Shown here piece by piece: positions 48,061 to 56,542 of a stretch of 61,652 nt of DNA. Location of the stretch: assembly GCA_009837355.1 (NCBI GenBank), contig VXTR01000058.1, positions 1 through 61,652 on the forward strand, in the 5' to 3' direction. A program made the position numbers and the translations under genes. Position 1 is the first letter of the stretch, and each line of letters starts with the position of its first letter. The notes under the pieces are model-generated. The model saw nothing but the letters and a program-made list of their open reading frames with translations. It made no database searches and was not told the origin of the DNA. The DNA comes from Chloroflexota bacterium (GTDB taxonomy: Bacteria; Chloroflexota; Dehalococcoidia; Lucifugimonadales; UBA3495).

Positions 48061-48987
48061 ATGAAAGCCACCACCAAGCTGCGCCAACTGCTCGCGTCCG
48101 ACCGCATGGTCGTCGCCCCCTTCGTCCTCAACGCCCTGCACGCCCGCATCGCCGAAGACGTGGGACACCAGGCCGTCTATATGACCGGAGCCGGCACCGC
48201 CGCCGAAAAGGGTTTCCCCGACGTCGGCCTCCTCACCATGACCGAAATGGTCGCCAACGCCAAGTACATCGCCGACGCCGTCAATATCCCCGTCATCTGC
48301 GACGCCGATACCGGCTACGGCAACCCCCTCAACGTCCACCGCACCGTGCGCGAGTACGAGGCCGCCGGCGTCGCCGCCATCCACCTGGAAGACCAGGTTT
48401 TTCCCAAGAAGTGCGGTTTCTTCGCCGGCAAGCAGGTGGTTCCCATCGAGGAGCACGTCCAGAAGATTCACGCCGCCCTGGACGCCCGCACCGACCCCGA
48501 TTTCGTCATCATCGCCCGCTGCGACGCCTACGCCGTCAACGGCTGGGAGGACACCGTCGCCCGCTGCCGCGCCTACTCTGACGCCGGCGCCGACCTCGTC
48601 TTCGTCGATGGCATCAAGTCCCAGGACGACATCCAGCGCTACGCCGCCGACCTGCCCGACGTGCCCCGCATGTACAACGGCGACCTCGCCACCACCCAGA
48701 CCATGGACGAGCTCGGCTACAAGATTATGATTTGCGGCAGCACCATCTGGCTCATTTACAAGCAGGTCCGCGCCGCCTACGAGGAACTCATCAGCGACGG
48801 CATGGTCAACCCCGACCGCTACGGCACCCGCTGGGACGTTGCCTCCGTCCTCAGCCTCGACGCCATCTACGAGCTGGAAAAGAAATACGGCGTGCAGGAC
48901 GTTGGCACCGACGTGGCTGCCCTCGCCGCCGCCCAGGCCGCCCAGATGGCCGCCGACGCCGCCACTCTCACCGCCGCCGACAACTGA
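48061..48987 (+). CDS. Isocitrate lyase/PEP mutase superfamily enzyme
   Basis: This 308-residue TIM-barrel enzyme cleaves or forms C-C or P-C bonds next to a 2-oxo acid. Landmarks are VYMTGAGTAAEKGFPDVGL, ICDADTGYGNPLNVHRTVREYEAAGVAAIHLEDQ, and KKCGFFAGKQVV, the mobile-loop motif (KKCGH in related enzymes; here Phe in the His place). The Mg-binding Asp and Glu residues are in DADTGYG and HLEDQ. Methylisocitrate lyase, oxaloacetate hydrolase or PEP mutase cannot be told apart. CGGAGGT precedes the ATG. A DCC-family gene follows after 14 bp. Confidence 0.85.
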   Translation: MKATTKLRQLLASDRMVVAPFVLNALHARIAEDVGHQAVYMTGAGTAAEKGFPDVGLLTMTEMVANAKYIADAVNIPVICDADTGYGNPLNVHRTVREYEAAGVAAIHLEDQVFPKKCGFFAGKQVVPIEEHVQKIHAALDARTDPDFVIIARCDAYAVNGWEDTVARCRAYSDAGADLVFVDGIKSQDDIQRYAADLPDVPRMYNGDLATTQTMDELGYKIMICGSTIWLIYKQVRAAYEELISDGMVNPDRYGTRWDVASVLSLDAIYELEKKYGVQDVGTDVAALAAAQAAQMAADAATLTAADN

Positions 48988-49001
48988 GTCGAGATGACCC
49001 A

Positions 49002-49379
49002 ATGGACGCCCGATATCGGCTGCTCTACGACGGCGAATGCCCTCTGTGCAGCCGGGAAGTGCTGACCCTCCACCGTCGCCGGCCCGACGCCATCGACGCC
49101 GTTGACATCATGGCGGCGGACTTCGACCCCGCCGCCTACGGGCTGGACGCTGCCCAGGTGCGCTCCGCCCTCTACGGCATCAAGCCCGACGGCAGCGTAA
49201 CGGTGGGCATGGCCAGCCTGCGAGAAGCCTACCGGCTGGCCGGCGTGGGCTGGCTGATTGCCTGGACGGGATGGTGGCCGGCTCGCCCGGCCTGCGACGC
49301 CTTCTATCGCTGGTTCGCCCGCAACCGCATGGGCATCAGCCGCCTGCTCGGCCGCTGCGACGGCAGTTGCAGTGTTTGA
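49002..49379 (+). CDS. DCC-family thiol-disulfide protein (DUF393)
   Basis: This 125-residue protein has the DUF393/DCC start YDGECPLCSREV with the CxxC (CPLC) in a predicted thioredoxin-like fold. It also has HRRRPDAIDAVDI and a C-terminal SRLLGRCDGSCSV carrying two extra Cys. Related members transfer or shuffle disulfides, and some are membrane-linked. It starts 14 bp after the ICL-family gene and is probably cotranscribed. It converges with the CMD gene. Confidence 0.85.
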   Translation: MDARYRLLYDGECPLCSREVLTLHRRRPDAIDAVDIMAADFDPAAYGLDAAQVRSALYGIKPDGSVTVGMASLREAYRLAGVGWLIAWTGWWPARPACDAFYRWFARNRMGISRLLGRCDGSCSV

Positions 49380-49388
49380 GGAAAAGAG

Positions 49389-49937
49389 TCAGTAGGTCAG
49401 CGCGTCCGCCGTCCCTTCCGGCAGCTCCACCTGCAACGCCTGCAATGCGTGGGCCAGGCCGTGGTAGTAGGCAACCACCACCAACAGGTCAACGATGCCC
49501 GCGTCGCCGATGATGCCCCGCAGGGCCTCAAAGCTGGCGTCGGACACCCGGTGCTGACGCAGCAACTCAATCACGAAACCCGACACGGCAGCGTCATCCC
49601 CCGATAACCCGTTTGGGGAGCGGTACTCGTGAATGGCGGCAATGTCGGCGTCGGTCAGCCCGGCGTTGCGCGCCGCCGGCTGGTTCACCGTCCACACGTA
49701 ATGCCCGCAGGCTTCCCGCGCCGCCGTCAGGATCGCGACCGCCTTGACCCGTGGCGGCAGCGGCGTCTCGAAGCGCGCGTACCCACCCAGATGGGCGAAG
49801 TTGCTGGCCGCCTGCGGGTTGTTCAGCAGGGCGGCGTAGTTCCGCTGCACCCCGCCGCGCGAGGTTTCAATGTCGTCCCAAACCGCCTGCCCGGCGGCGT
49901 CCATGCTGTCGCGAGTTGCAAATGGTACTCGGGTCAT
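49389..49937 (-). CDS. Carboxymuconolactone decarboxylase/AhpD-like protein
   Basis: This 182-residue CMD-fold protein has the EACGHYVWTVNQPAARNAGL segment. It keeps a single Cys, not the CxxC of AhpD, so peroxidase-reductase activity is doubtful. The pattern resembles the CMD sub-group with one Cys (often CxYEWxxH in relatives; here Cys-Gly-His-Tyr-Val-Trp). GAGG precedes the ATG. It is downstream of the XDH-type gene but separated by a terminator-like hairpin. Confidence 0.82.
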   Translation of the reverse strand: MTRVPFATRDSMDAAGQAVWDDIETSRGGVQRNYAALLNNPQAASNFAHLGGYARFETPLPPRVKAVAILTAAREACGHYVWTVNQPAARNAGLTDADIAAIHEYRSPNGLSGDDAAVSGFVIELLRQHRVSDASFEALRGIIGDAGIVDLLVVVAYYHGLAHALQALQVELPEGTADALTY

Positions 49938-49965
49938 AATGTCCTCGCCTCACTGTGCTGTTCGT

Positions 49966-50002
49966 AAAATGGCCGGCAGCGATAGTCCCACCGCCGCCGG
50001 CC
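49966..50002 (-). terminator. Terminator-like hairpin after XDH-type gene
   Basis: GGCCGGC (49971-49977) and GCCGGCC (49996-50002) pair around an 18-base loop. The minus strand then reads ATTTTA. The loop is long, so support is moderate. Confidence 0.5.
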
Positions 50003-50027
50003 TTTGTATCCGTCGCTTTGTGCGAGC

Positions 50028-52292
50028 CTAACCGCCGTTCTGTCCCCACAGCTCTTCCAGGATGGCTCCCGGAGACATCGGCAGCTGCTCCATCCGCACG
50101 CCGATAGCGGCGTGGATGGCATTGGCCACCGCCGCCATCGGAGGCACAATCGGAACCTCACCGACCCCACGCACCCCGTAGGGATGGCCGGGGTTGGCCT
50201 TCTCCACGATGATGGTGTCGATCATCGGCAGGTCCAGTGCCGTGGGCATCCGGTAGTCCAGGAAGCTGGAGTTCACCATGTCGCCGGTGTCGTTCATGAA
50301 GTATTCTTCGTTGAGCGCCCAGCCGATGCCCTGCACGGCTCCGCCCTGCATCTGCCCCTCCACGTAGCTGGGGTGGATAGCCTTGCCGGCGTCCTGCACT
50401 GCCGTGTAGCGCAGAACCTCCACCTTGCCCGTATCCGGGTCAACTTCCACGTCCACCAGGTGCGTGCCGAACGCGCCGCCTTCTCCGCCGGGACTGACGC
50501 TGACCTGAGCGGATATGGGGCCGCCCGTGCGACCCAGCTGCGCCGCCAGTTCCTTGAAGGACATCTGCAGGTCTTCGTCGGAGTTGTGCTTGAAGATTCC
50601 GTCGGCCAGGTCAATTTCCGATGGGTCTTTTTCCCAGATTTGCCCGGCGCGGTTGATCATCTTGGTCCTGATTTCCTGGGCGCACTCGTAGGCCGCCCAG
50701 CCCGTCGCGAACGTGGTGCGGCTTCCGCCGGTCAGGAAGGTGTAGCCCACCGAGTCGGTGTCGGCCACGCTGGGGCGCACGTCCTCCGCCGGGATGCCGA
50801 GCACCTCCGCCGCCTGCATGGCGATGGACGCCCGCGAGCCGCCGATGTCTGTTGAACCCTCCACCAAGCCGATGGTGCCGTCGGCGTTCACGCTAATGCT
50901 CGCGCTGGACGCCAACCCGATATTCATCCAGTATCCGCTGGCGATGCCCCGGCCGCGGTTGGGGCCGGTCAGCTCCGACTTGTAGTGGTCCGAGTCCTTG
51001 GCCGCTTCCAGCGTTTCCACGTTGCCGATGACCCGGAACTGCGGCCCGTCCACCCGGCGGCTGCCTTCCTTGCTGGCGTTCTTCAGGCGGAATTCCAGCG
51101 GATCCATCCCGCACTTCGCCGCCAGCTCATCAACCACCTGCTCGCCGCCGAAGGCCGAAATCGGCGCTCCCGGCGCCCGGTAGGCGAAGGAGCGTGGCTT
51201 GTTGGTAACTACGTCGTAGCCCTCAACGCGCTGGTTCTTCAGGTCATACGGCGCGAACACGCACTGCGCCCCGGCGGACACCGGCGAAGACCCCGGGAAT
51301 GCCCCCGCCTCGTAAATGAGCACCGCGTCGGCGGCCACCAGCGTGCCGTCCTTCTTCGCGCCCATCTTGATCTTGACGTGGGCGCCGGCCGTCGGCCCGG
51401 TGGCCTCAAAGGTCTCGGTGCGGCTCATCTGCATCTTCACCGGCCGGCCCGTCTTCTTCGACAGCAGCGCCGCCACCGGCTCCAGGTAAATCGGAATCTT
51501 CCCGCCGAACCCGCCGCCGATTTCCATCGGAACCACCTTGATTTGGGACACCGGCACGTCCAGCACTCCAGCCAGCGCGTCCCGCGCTACGAAAGCGCCC
51601 TGCGTGCTGGTCCAGACGGTCAGGTGGCCGTCGGTGTTCCACAGAGCCGACGCGTTCTGCGGCTCAATGTATCCCTGGTGTACCGTCCGGGTATTGAACT
51701 CCCGCTCCACCACGTAGTCCGCCTCCCCGAAAGCCTTTTCCACGTCGCCCTGCTCGTGTACGAAGCGGTTGGAGACGTTGCTGTGCTTGTCCGTCTCCTC
51801 ACCGAACTCGGTGGTGGTCAGCTCCTCGTGCAGCAGCTCGGCGTCGTCCTTCATCGCGTCCAGCACGTTCGTGCTGGGCCGGAGCACCTCGTAGTCAACC
51901 TTGATGAGGGCAACCGCTTCCTCGGCAACGTGCGCGGAGTCGGCGGCCACGCCGGCGATGGGATGTCCGCGGAACAGCGCCTTGGCCCCGGCCAGGATGT
52001 TGTCGCTGGCCGCCCGCGCCGACAACGGCGGATTGTCCTTGGCGGCGATTGGCAGGTCGGCCCCGGTAACTACTGCGCGCACGCCCGGCAGCGCCTCCGC
52101 CGCCGACGTGTCAATGGACTTGATGCGCGCGTGCGCATGAGGACTGCGCAGCACTTTGCCGAAGAGCATCCCCGACATCTCAAAGTCGGCGCCATATTTG
52201 GCCCGCCCGGTCACCTTGTCGGCCCCGTCGTGGCGGATTGGCCGCGTACCGACGACGTTGTAGTTGGTATTGGAAAGCACGATGTTGGTCAT
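50028..52292 (-). CDS. Xanthine dehydrogenase-family molybdopterin-binding large subunit
   Basis: This 754-residue Moco enzyme subunit of the aldehyde oxidase/XDH/CO dehydrogenase family begins with VVGTRPIRHDGADKVTGRAKYG. It has the Moco-site stretches GGGFGGKIPI and RAPGAPISAFGGEQVVDELA, and the catalytic Glu in RGVGEVPI near the C-terminus. The start MTNIVLSNTN at 52292 has GAGG upstream; an in-frame extension to 52376 overlaps a promoter. The 2Fe-2S and FAD subunits are not adjacent, which is unusual. The hydroxylated substrate is unknown. Confidence 0.92.
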   Translation of the reverse strand: MTNIVLSNTNYNVVGTRPIRHDGADKVTGRAKYGADFEMSGMLFGKVLRSPHAHARIKSIDTSAAEALPGVRAVVTGADLPIAAKDNPPLSARAASDNILAGAKALFRGHPIAGVAADSAHVAEEAVALIKVDYEVLRPSTNVLDAMKDDAELLHEELTTTEFGEETDKHSNVSNRFVHEQGDVEKAFGEADYVVEREFNTRTVHQGYIEPQNASALWNTDGHLTVWTSTQGAFVARDALAGVLDVPVSQIKVVPMEIGGGFGGKIPIYLEPVAALLSKKTGRPVKMQMSRTETFEATGPTAGAHVKIKMGAKKDGTLVAADAVLIYEAGAFPGSSPVSAGAQCVFAPYDLKNQRVEGYDVVTNKPRSFAYRAPGAPISAFGGEQVVDELAAKCGMDPLEFRLKNASKEGSRRVDGPQFRVIGNVETLEAAKDSDHYKSELTGPNRGRGIASGYWMNIGLASSASISVNADGTIGLVEGSTDIGGSRASIAMQAAEVLGIPAEDVRPSVADTDSVGYTFLTGGSRTTFATGWAAYECAQEIRTKMINRAGQIWEKDPSEIDLADGIFKHNSDEDLQMSFKELAAQLGRTGGPISAQVSVSPGGEGGAFGTHLVDVEVDPDTGKVEVLRYTAVQDAGKAIHPSYVEGQMQGGAVQGIGWALNEEYFMNDTGDMVNSSFLDYRMPTALDLPMIDTIIVEKANPGHPYGVRGVGEVPIVPPMAAVANAIHAAIGVRMEQLPMSPGAILEELWGQNGG

Positions 52293-52335
52293 AAATCGCC
52301 TCGCTGCGGATGGGAGAGAGTGATTCTTATCGCTG

Positions 52336-52344
52336 ATTTTAGCA
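52336..52344 (-). promoter_or_regulatory. Extended -10 promoter TGCTAAAAT before the XDH-type gene
   Basis: On the minus strand TGC is followed by TAAAAT, 44 bp upstream of the ATG. The nonamer is identical to that before the GMC gene. Confidence 0.55.
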
Positions 52345-52392
52345 TAGCCGCCGCCTCGCCCCAACCCCGACTGCAACGATGCCTTGCATCGC

Positions 52393-53424
52393 TCACGTCA
52401 GCGGCAGCGGCGGCTGCCACCATTTCCCCGTGTCGTTCACCGTGATGGAGTCAACCCACTTGACCCAGTCGTAGCCCCGCTTGTGCGGCTCCACCATCCG
52501 CGCCGGAAAACCGTGCCCCGCCGACAACGGCGCGCCGTCCACCCAACCGGCCAGCACGGCCCGCTCCGACTCGCCCAGCGAATAGCGCCGAAAATACCCC
52601 GTGCGCGAACGTATCGTGATGCTCGCCGCGCCGGGTTTGGGCACGGCCCGCGCCAGCAACTCGCTCACCGGGACGCCCTCCCACTGCCGCGTCGTATGCC
52701 ACCCGCCCGTGCAGTCCAGCGTCGCCGTAACCCCGTGCCGCCACTGCTGAAACTCCGCAAAGTCCAGCTCAAAAGGCTGCTCCACGTGGCCGTCCACCGT
52801 CAGCCGCCAGCCTTCCGCGTCAACGTGAGGAACCTTGTCGTTCAGCCACATCGTAACCGGAAAGTCCGGCCCGTCCTCCAGGTAAGAACCACTGTAGCGA
52901 CGCTGTGCCCCCGGCCCGCCCGACAATATGCCGGCCAGCTCCGCCGTCCGCCACAGCAGCAGCCCGGCCAGCCCCAGCCCGGCGGCCCGCAGCAGGTTCC
53001 TCCGGTCGGCCAGGTATCGCCTCTGAAAGCTGATGCGATGCCGCAGCGAGTGCCACAGCAGCAGCGGAATCAGCATCCACGCCAGGTTCATGTGGATGGT
53101 CGTCCCGGAGAACCCCAGCCAGTAATAGCGCCCGAAATGACTCCACGCCAGCCCCAACCCCAGCACCGTCAGCAGGCCAACCAACAGGATCAGCGACCAC
53201 ACCATCTCCCGCCCGGCCACTCGCCAGTTGTATCCGGACTTCAACGAGCCGAGGATATTGCGCGATTTCCAGACGAACAGCGCCAAAATCGCAAAGCCGA
53301 AGATGCGATGCAAGTGCATCGCCGCAATCCACTCCGGATTGGAATGAGTCAGCCCCAGGTAGCCCGTCACCAGCTCGGCGACGACCAGCACAATCAGCCC
53401 AACGTTGGCCCACGGAAACCGCAT
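52393..53424 (-). CDS. Membrane-bound sulfite-oxidase-fold Moco protein
   Basis: The 343-residue product has four to five helices in the first half (MRFPWANVGLIVLVVAELV; HLHRIFGFAILALFVW with His pairs typical of a b-type cytochrome; LVGLLTVLGLGLAWS; GTTIHMNLAWMLIPLLLWHSL). An oxidoreductase_molyb domain follows. The Moco cysteine is in TLDCTGGWHTTRQWEGVPVSELL. It resembles a fusion of a YedZ-like heme membrane anchor with a YedY/sulfite-oxidase-like catalytic domain. The start MRFPW is taken; its first 28 bp are duplicated at 55187-55214. No twin-Arg signal is seen. Confidence 0.82.
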   Translation of the reverse strand: MRFPWANVGLIVLVVAELVTGYLGLTHSNPEWIAAMHLHRIFGFAILALFVWKSRNILGSLKSGYNWRVAGREMVWSLILLVGLLTVLGLGLAWSHFGRYYWLGFSGTTIHMNLAWMLIPLLLWHSLRHRISFQRRYLADRRNLLRAAGLGLAGLLLWRTAELAGILSGGPGAQRRYSGSYLEDGPDFPVTMWLNDKVPHVDAEGWRLTVDGHVEQPFELDFAEFQQWRHGVTATLDCTGGWHTTRQWEGVPVSELLARAVPKPGAASITIRSRTGYFRRYSLGESERAVLAGWVDGAPLSAGHGFPARMVEPHKRGYDWVKWVDSITVNDTGKWWQPPLPLT

Positions 53425-53427
53425 AAC
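53400..53427. repeat. 28-bp direct repeat, left copy
   Basis: Identical to 55187-55214 and covers the start codon and first codons of the Moco gene. The two copies bracket a 1.76-kb segment with one gene. Confidence 0.85.
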
Positions 53428-53460
53428 GAACCTGTCCAACAGCCTACAGATGTCGGAGGG

Positions 53461-55113
53461 CTACGTCTCCGTATCAGTCGGAGGCGGACTTGACGCTTTC
53501 GGTTCAAGCCGGCGTTTCGATAGCAAGTAGCACAGCATCGCAAAGCCCGTGAGGAAGACCAGAACACTCACGGAAACGTGGACGAACGCCGGCGAAACAT
53601 TGAGCTGTATCCACATTATGAACGGCAGCGCGGTGCAAGCCAGCATCGCCAGAAACACCAACCCTACATTTACCCGTGTGACCAACGCCACCCCCTCAGC
53701 GTGCCAAAGCTTGATTGGGTGGAGGCAAAGCGACATCGCAACAATCACCAGTACGCACCCAATAAACGTAAAAGCGCCACGACCCGCAAAATAGCCCAAT
53801 TGAGTGGGCGTTGGAAAGTCATCAAAGGTCAGAAGTAGGTATAGTGCCAAAAGGAACGTCAGAAAGCCTAGCATCGCTGCTGTGATTGGCATAGTCAGCG
53901 CGAACCAGTCATTCGAAGGAGCAAAGTCGGAAAACCTCCTGGCGAATAGCAGAGTCAAGGCGACGGTGACGGCGGTTCCGGCTAATGGCAGCAGAATCAC
54001 GGAATACCAGAAGTTAGGGGCTTCGAGCAAAGTCTGCATTCTGATCTGCCGTGAATAGACAGTGGGACGGTAGCTCCCCACGGCCACCGGCGTCCATTTG
54101 CCGTCAGGCGTGCCGACCACTACCCCTTGCAAACCCATAGCAACTATAACGTTGCCGGACTGTGGGTCATAAATTATGGCCTCTGGATGCCTGGAAGCGG
54201 TTTGATTCTTGAGGCGCCACCTGCTGGTTTGGATTTGAGTCCATTCGCTCGCGCCCCTGGACAGGTAAGCGGTCGAATAGACCTCTTTTCTAGCGGTCTC
54301 GGTGTTGTCGGTGTGCGCTACCCCGTTGGAAGTGATAACAAATCGTCCCCGCGGCGTATCCACGCTTCTTTGCTCGGAAAATTCCAACTCTGTCCCATTG
54401 TAGTCGGGAGACCTTTTCCAGGTGAATCCGCCATCTAAGGTTTCGAGCCCGGCAACGTATCGTTGACGAGCGGAGGGTGGTACTACAACCTGATTGGAGT
54501 ATCCGGCATAGCTGCCCGATGAACCGGTTTGGGCGAGCACTGTGTTTTGCTCCGTCAACGCGAAGCCGGACACCCCGCCGTAGTTAGGCTCAGGGTACGA
54601 AGTGGCTATAGAGGCGACAACCGCTATCCCGGCGACTGCCATCACAATATGCTGCCGGCGTATTCCCGGCGGGCCACTGCTCTGCCACCAGACCCACACC
54701 GCCACGACCAGCCCTAGCGGGATCACCAACGAATCAGTCGGGTCAAGAGGGGAGCCGGCAGTTCCTCCCGAGGCCAGCGACAACCCCTGCAGTATTGTGT
54801 CGTGTACCGTCGGGAACGTGTTGAACGCCGCGTATAGCAATGGCAGCCCTGCGTAGGCAACAACCCACACCGCCCGTTGCGCAATGCGGTTTTCGCGGGC
54901 TACCAGCGATAGCACCCATGCCAGCAGCGGCGATGCGAAGATGACCCACCCCAGATCGCTCAGCTTCCCCGTCGTCCAGGGGTTAGACCATAACGCCTTG
55001 AACACCAGGTCGTTGAGTAGCAGTATCCCCAACGCCCCCAGCGTAACCGGATGCGTCAGTGCCGACGCGCACTGTTGGCGATAGGTGGCAGTGCTCTGCG
55101 TTTCGCTCATCAT
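53461..55113 (-). CDS. Multi-pass membrane protein of unknown function
   Basis: The 550-residue product has about four N-terminal helices, an extracytoplasmic region of about 220 residues (about 170-390) and four to five C-terminal helices. The middle contains a YAGLETLDGGFTWKRSPD-like segment reminiscent of photosystem stability/BNR repeats (aromatic DGG-W). No catalytic motif is recognised. GC content of the gene is visibly lower than that of its neighbours, and 28-bp direct repeats flank it, so it looks like an acquired insertion at the 5' end of the Moco gene. Confidence 0.75.
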   Translation of the reverse strand: MMSETQSTATYRQQCASALTHPVTLGALGILLLNDLVFKALWSNPWTTGKLSDLGWVIFASPLLAWVLSLVARENRIAQRAVWVVAYAGLPLLYAAFNTFPTVHDTILQGLSLASGGTAGSPLDPTDSLVIPLGLVVAVWVWWQSSGPPGIRRQHIVMAVAGIAVVASIATSYPEPNYGGVSGFALTEQNTVLAQTGSSGSYAGYSNQVVVPPSARQRYVAGLETLDGGFTWKRSPDYNGTELEFSEQRSVDTPRGRFVITSNGVAHTDNTETARKEVYSTAYLSRGASEWTQIQTSRWRLKNQTASRHPEAIIYDPQSGNVIVAMGLQGVVVGTPDGKWTPVAVGSYRPTVYSRQIRMQTLLEAPNFWYSVILLPLAGTAVTVALTLLFARRFSDFAPSNDWFALTMPITAAMLGFLTFLLALYLLLTFDDFPTPTQLGYFAGRGAFTFIGCVLVIVAMSLCLHPIKLWHAEGVALVTRVNVGLVFLAMLACTALPFIMWIQLNVSPAFVHVSVSVLVFLTGFAMLCYLLSKRRLEPKASSPPPTDTET

Positions 55114-55186
55114 TTGTCAGTATACGTCGTACAGCTACTATCGGATTTTGCCGTTGCAGTGCTTACCGCCTGGGCCGTTTTCAGCG

Positions 55187-55214
55187 CAACGTTGGCCCAC
55201 GGAAACCGCATAAC
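55187..55214. repeat. 28-bp direct repeat, right copy
   Basis: Copy of the 5' end of the Moco gene (reading MRFPWANV on the minus strand) now 1.8 kb upstream of it. Beyond the repeat the frame runs into unrelated sequence. Confidence 0.85.
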
Positions 55215-55326
55215 CGCAGGTTAGCACGTAGCCGCCGAACGCACTATCTCTAACATATTTCTGCGACATTTCCCCTCTATCGTGAGTAGTAACCCAAATG
55301 GATGCTTCACCAAAGGAGGTGGAATG

Positions 55327-56409
55327 ATGATACGCAACAAACTGACCAAGCTGCTCCTGGTGGGAGCCGTCCTGGTGGCTATGCTCTCCGCAGTCATAGT
55401 CGCCGGCTGCGCCAACAACGCCGAACCCGGCGAGGGCCGTGAACCCGTCGCTGCCGTGGCCAGCCAGTCCGCCGCCGAAAGCGGGCCGGATGGCCCCGAA
55501 GGCCAGGAGAGCGGCGGAGCCGGCAGCGAGGCCGCCAGGGAAGCGGCCATGTCTAGCCCCGTCATCCCTCTCGACCAGACCTGGAACGGCGTTCTCGGCG
55601 GACTCGCCGTTTCCGCCTGGTACGACGCCAGCGCCCAGACTGTCCACTCAACCGTCCAGAACACCCTCGCGCAGACCCAGTGCTACGTCCAGGCCGAACC
55701 GCACCTCAAGTCCGGCAACACCACTGTCGGAGAACTCGGCCCCGACCAACTGGGCGACTTGAACCCCGGACAGCAGGCAACCACCAGCGTCTCGGTCTCC
55801 AGTGAGCCGAACCTGGCGGGAGTTTCCTTCGACGGCTACGTCGTTCACCTGGAAGTGTTCGACTGCGCCGGCCCCGGCCCGCAGCCCCACACCGGCGGCG
55901 AATCCGGCGGTAGCGAGGGAGCCGGCGGCGAGGGACACGGCCCCGGCGGTGAAGGCGGCAGCGAGTCCGGTGCCGAATCCGGCAGCTCCGGCAGCGAAGA
56001 AGGTAGCGGCGCAACTTTGGCCCCCAATGCCACCTTCGACGCAGTCCGCGCCGGAGCCCGGCTCATCCTCAACTACAACGCAGCCAGCAACGCCTTCGTC
56101 GGCACCGTGGAGAACACCACCGCCAGCGTTCTGACCAACGTCAGGATCGAAGTCCACCTGTCCAACGGTACGGAACTCGGCCCCACCACTCCGGTTGACA
56201 TGGCCCCCGGCCAGGTCCTCTCGGTCAACCTGCCCTCGACCCAGGAACCGTTCACCGGCTGGATTGCCCACGCCGAGGTCGGCGGCGGCGGCGAAGGCAG
56301 CCAGCCGGCCGGTGAAAGCGGCGGCGAACACGGCTCCGGCAGCGGCGAGCACGGCGGAGGCAGTGGCGGCGAACACGGCTCTGGCGGCGAGCGCAGCGGT
56401 GGCGGATAG
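55327..56409 (+). CDS. Repetitive Gly/Ser/Glu-rich lipoprotein
   Basis: The 360-residue product has a leader and lipobox VIVAGCANN. An acidic Gly/Ser/Glu linker follows, then two related domains of about 90 residues (about 95-185 and 250-335). Each begins with a hydrophobic beta-strand pattern (SAWYDASAQTVHSTVQNT; LILNYNAASNAFVGTVENT) and ends with Pro-Gly-Q-rich turns. A GEHGSG-type tail repeats six times at the C-terminus. Each domain looks like an FxLYD-type beta-sandwich. AGGAGG sits immediately upstream; ATG codons at 55324 and 55327 are both possible. It is followed by a two-component system whose sensor it could modulate. Confidence 0.72.
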   Translation: MIRNKLTKLLLVGAVLVAMLSAVIVAGCANNAEPGEGREPVAAVASQSAAESGPDGPEGQESGGAGSEAAREAAMSSPVIPLDQTWNGVLGGLAVSAWYDASAQTVHSTVQNTLAQTQCYVQAEPHLKSGNTTVGELGPDQLGDLNPGQQATTSVSVSSEPNLAGVSFDGYVVHLEVFDCAGPGPQPHTGGESGGSEGAGGEGHGPGGEGGSESGAESGSSGSEEGSGATLAPNATFDAVRAGARLILNYNAASNAFVGTVENTTASVLTNVRIEVHLSNGTELGPTTPVDMAPGQVLSVNLPSTQEPFTGWIAHAEVGGGGEGSQPAGESGGEHGSGSGEHGGGSGGEHGSGGERSGGG

Positions 56410-56456
56410 GCCAAAGTCGCAGTTATCTAGCAGACGGCGATGAACTCTAATGCAGA

Positions 56457-56462
56457 TATAAT
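56457..56462 (+). promoter_or_regulatory. -10 hexamer before the two-component operon
   Basis: A perfect TATAAT, 81 bp before the response-regulator ATG. No clear -35. Confidence 0.45.
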
Positions 56463-56487
56463 CTGACCACTGAGCGCATCACCGGAC

Positions 56488-56518
56488 GGACGCGGCGTCT
56501 CACCAGGACGCCGCGTCC
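56488..56518 (+). promoter_or_regulatory. 12-bp perfect hairpin in the leader of the response-regulator gene
   Basis: GGACGCGGCGTC pairs with GACGCCGCGTCC around the loop TCACCAG, between the TATAAT and the Shine-Dalgarno. It lacks a U-tract. It may be a leader structure or a protein-binding palindrome. Confidence 0.5.
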
Positions 56519-56542
56519 CACCCCGTTCCCGGAGAACTAACC

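Noticed and set aside
47260-49002. 580-codon open frame on the minus strand
   Set aside because: Antisense to esterase and ICL-family genes with clear motifs.
53428-55186. Insertion sequence or transposon
   Set aside because: No transposase and no terminal inverted repeats were seen; only 28-bp direct repeats remain.
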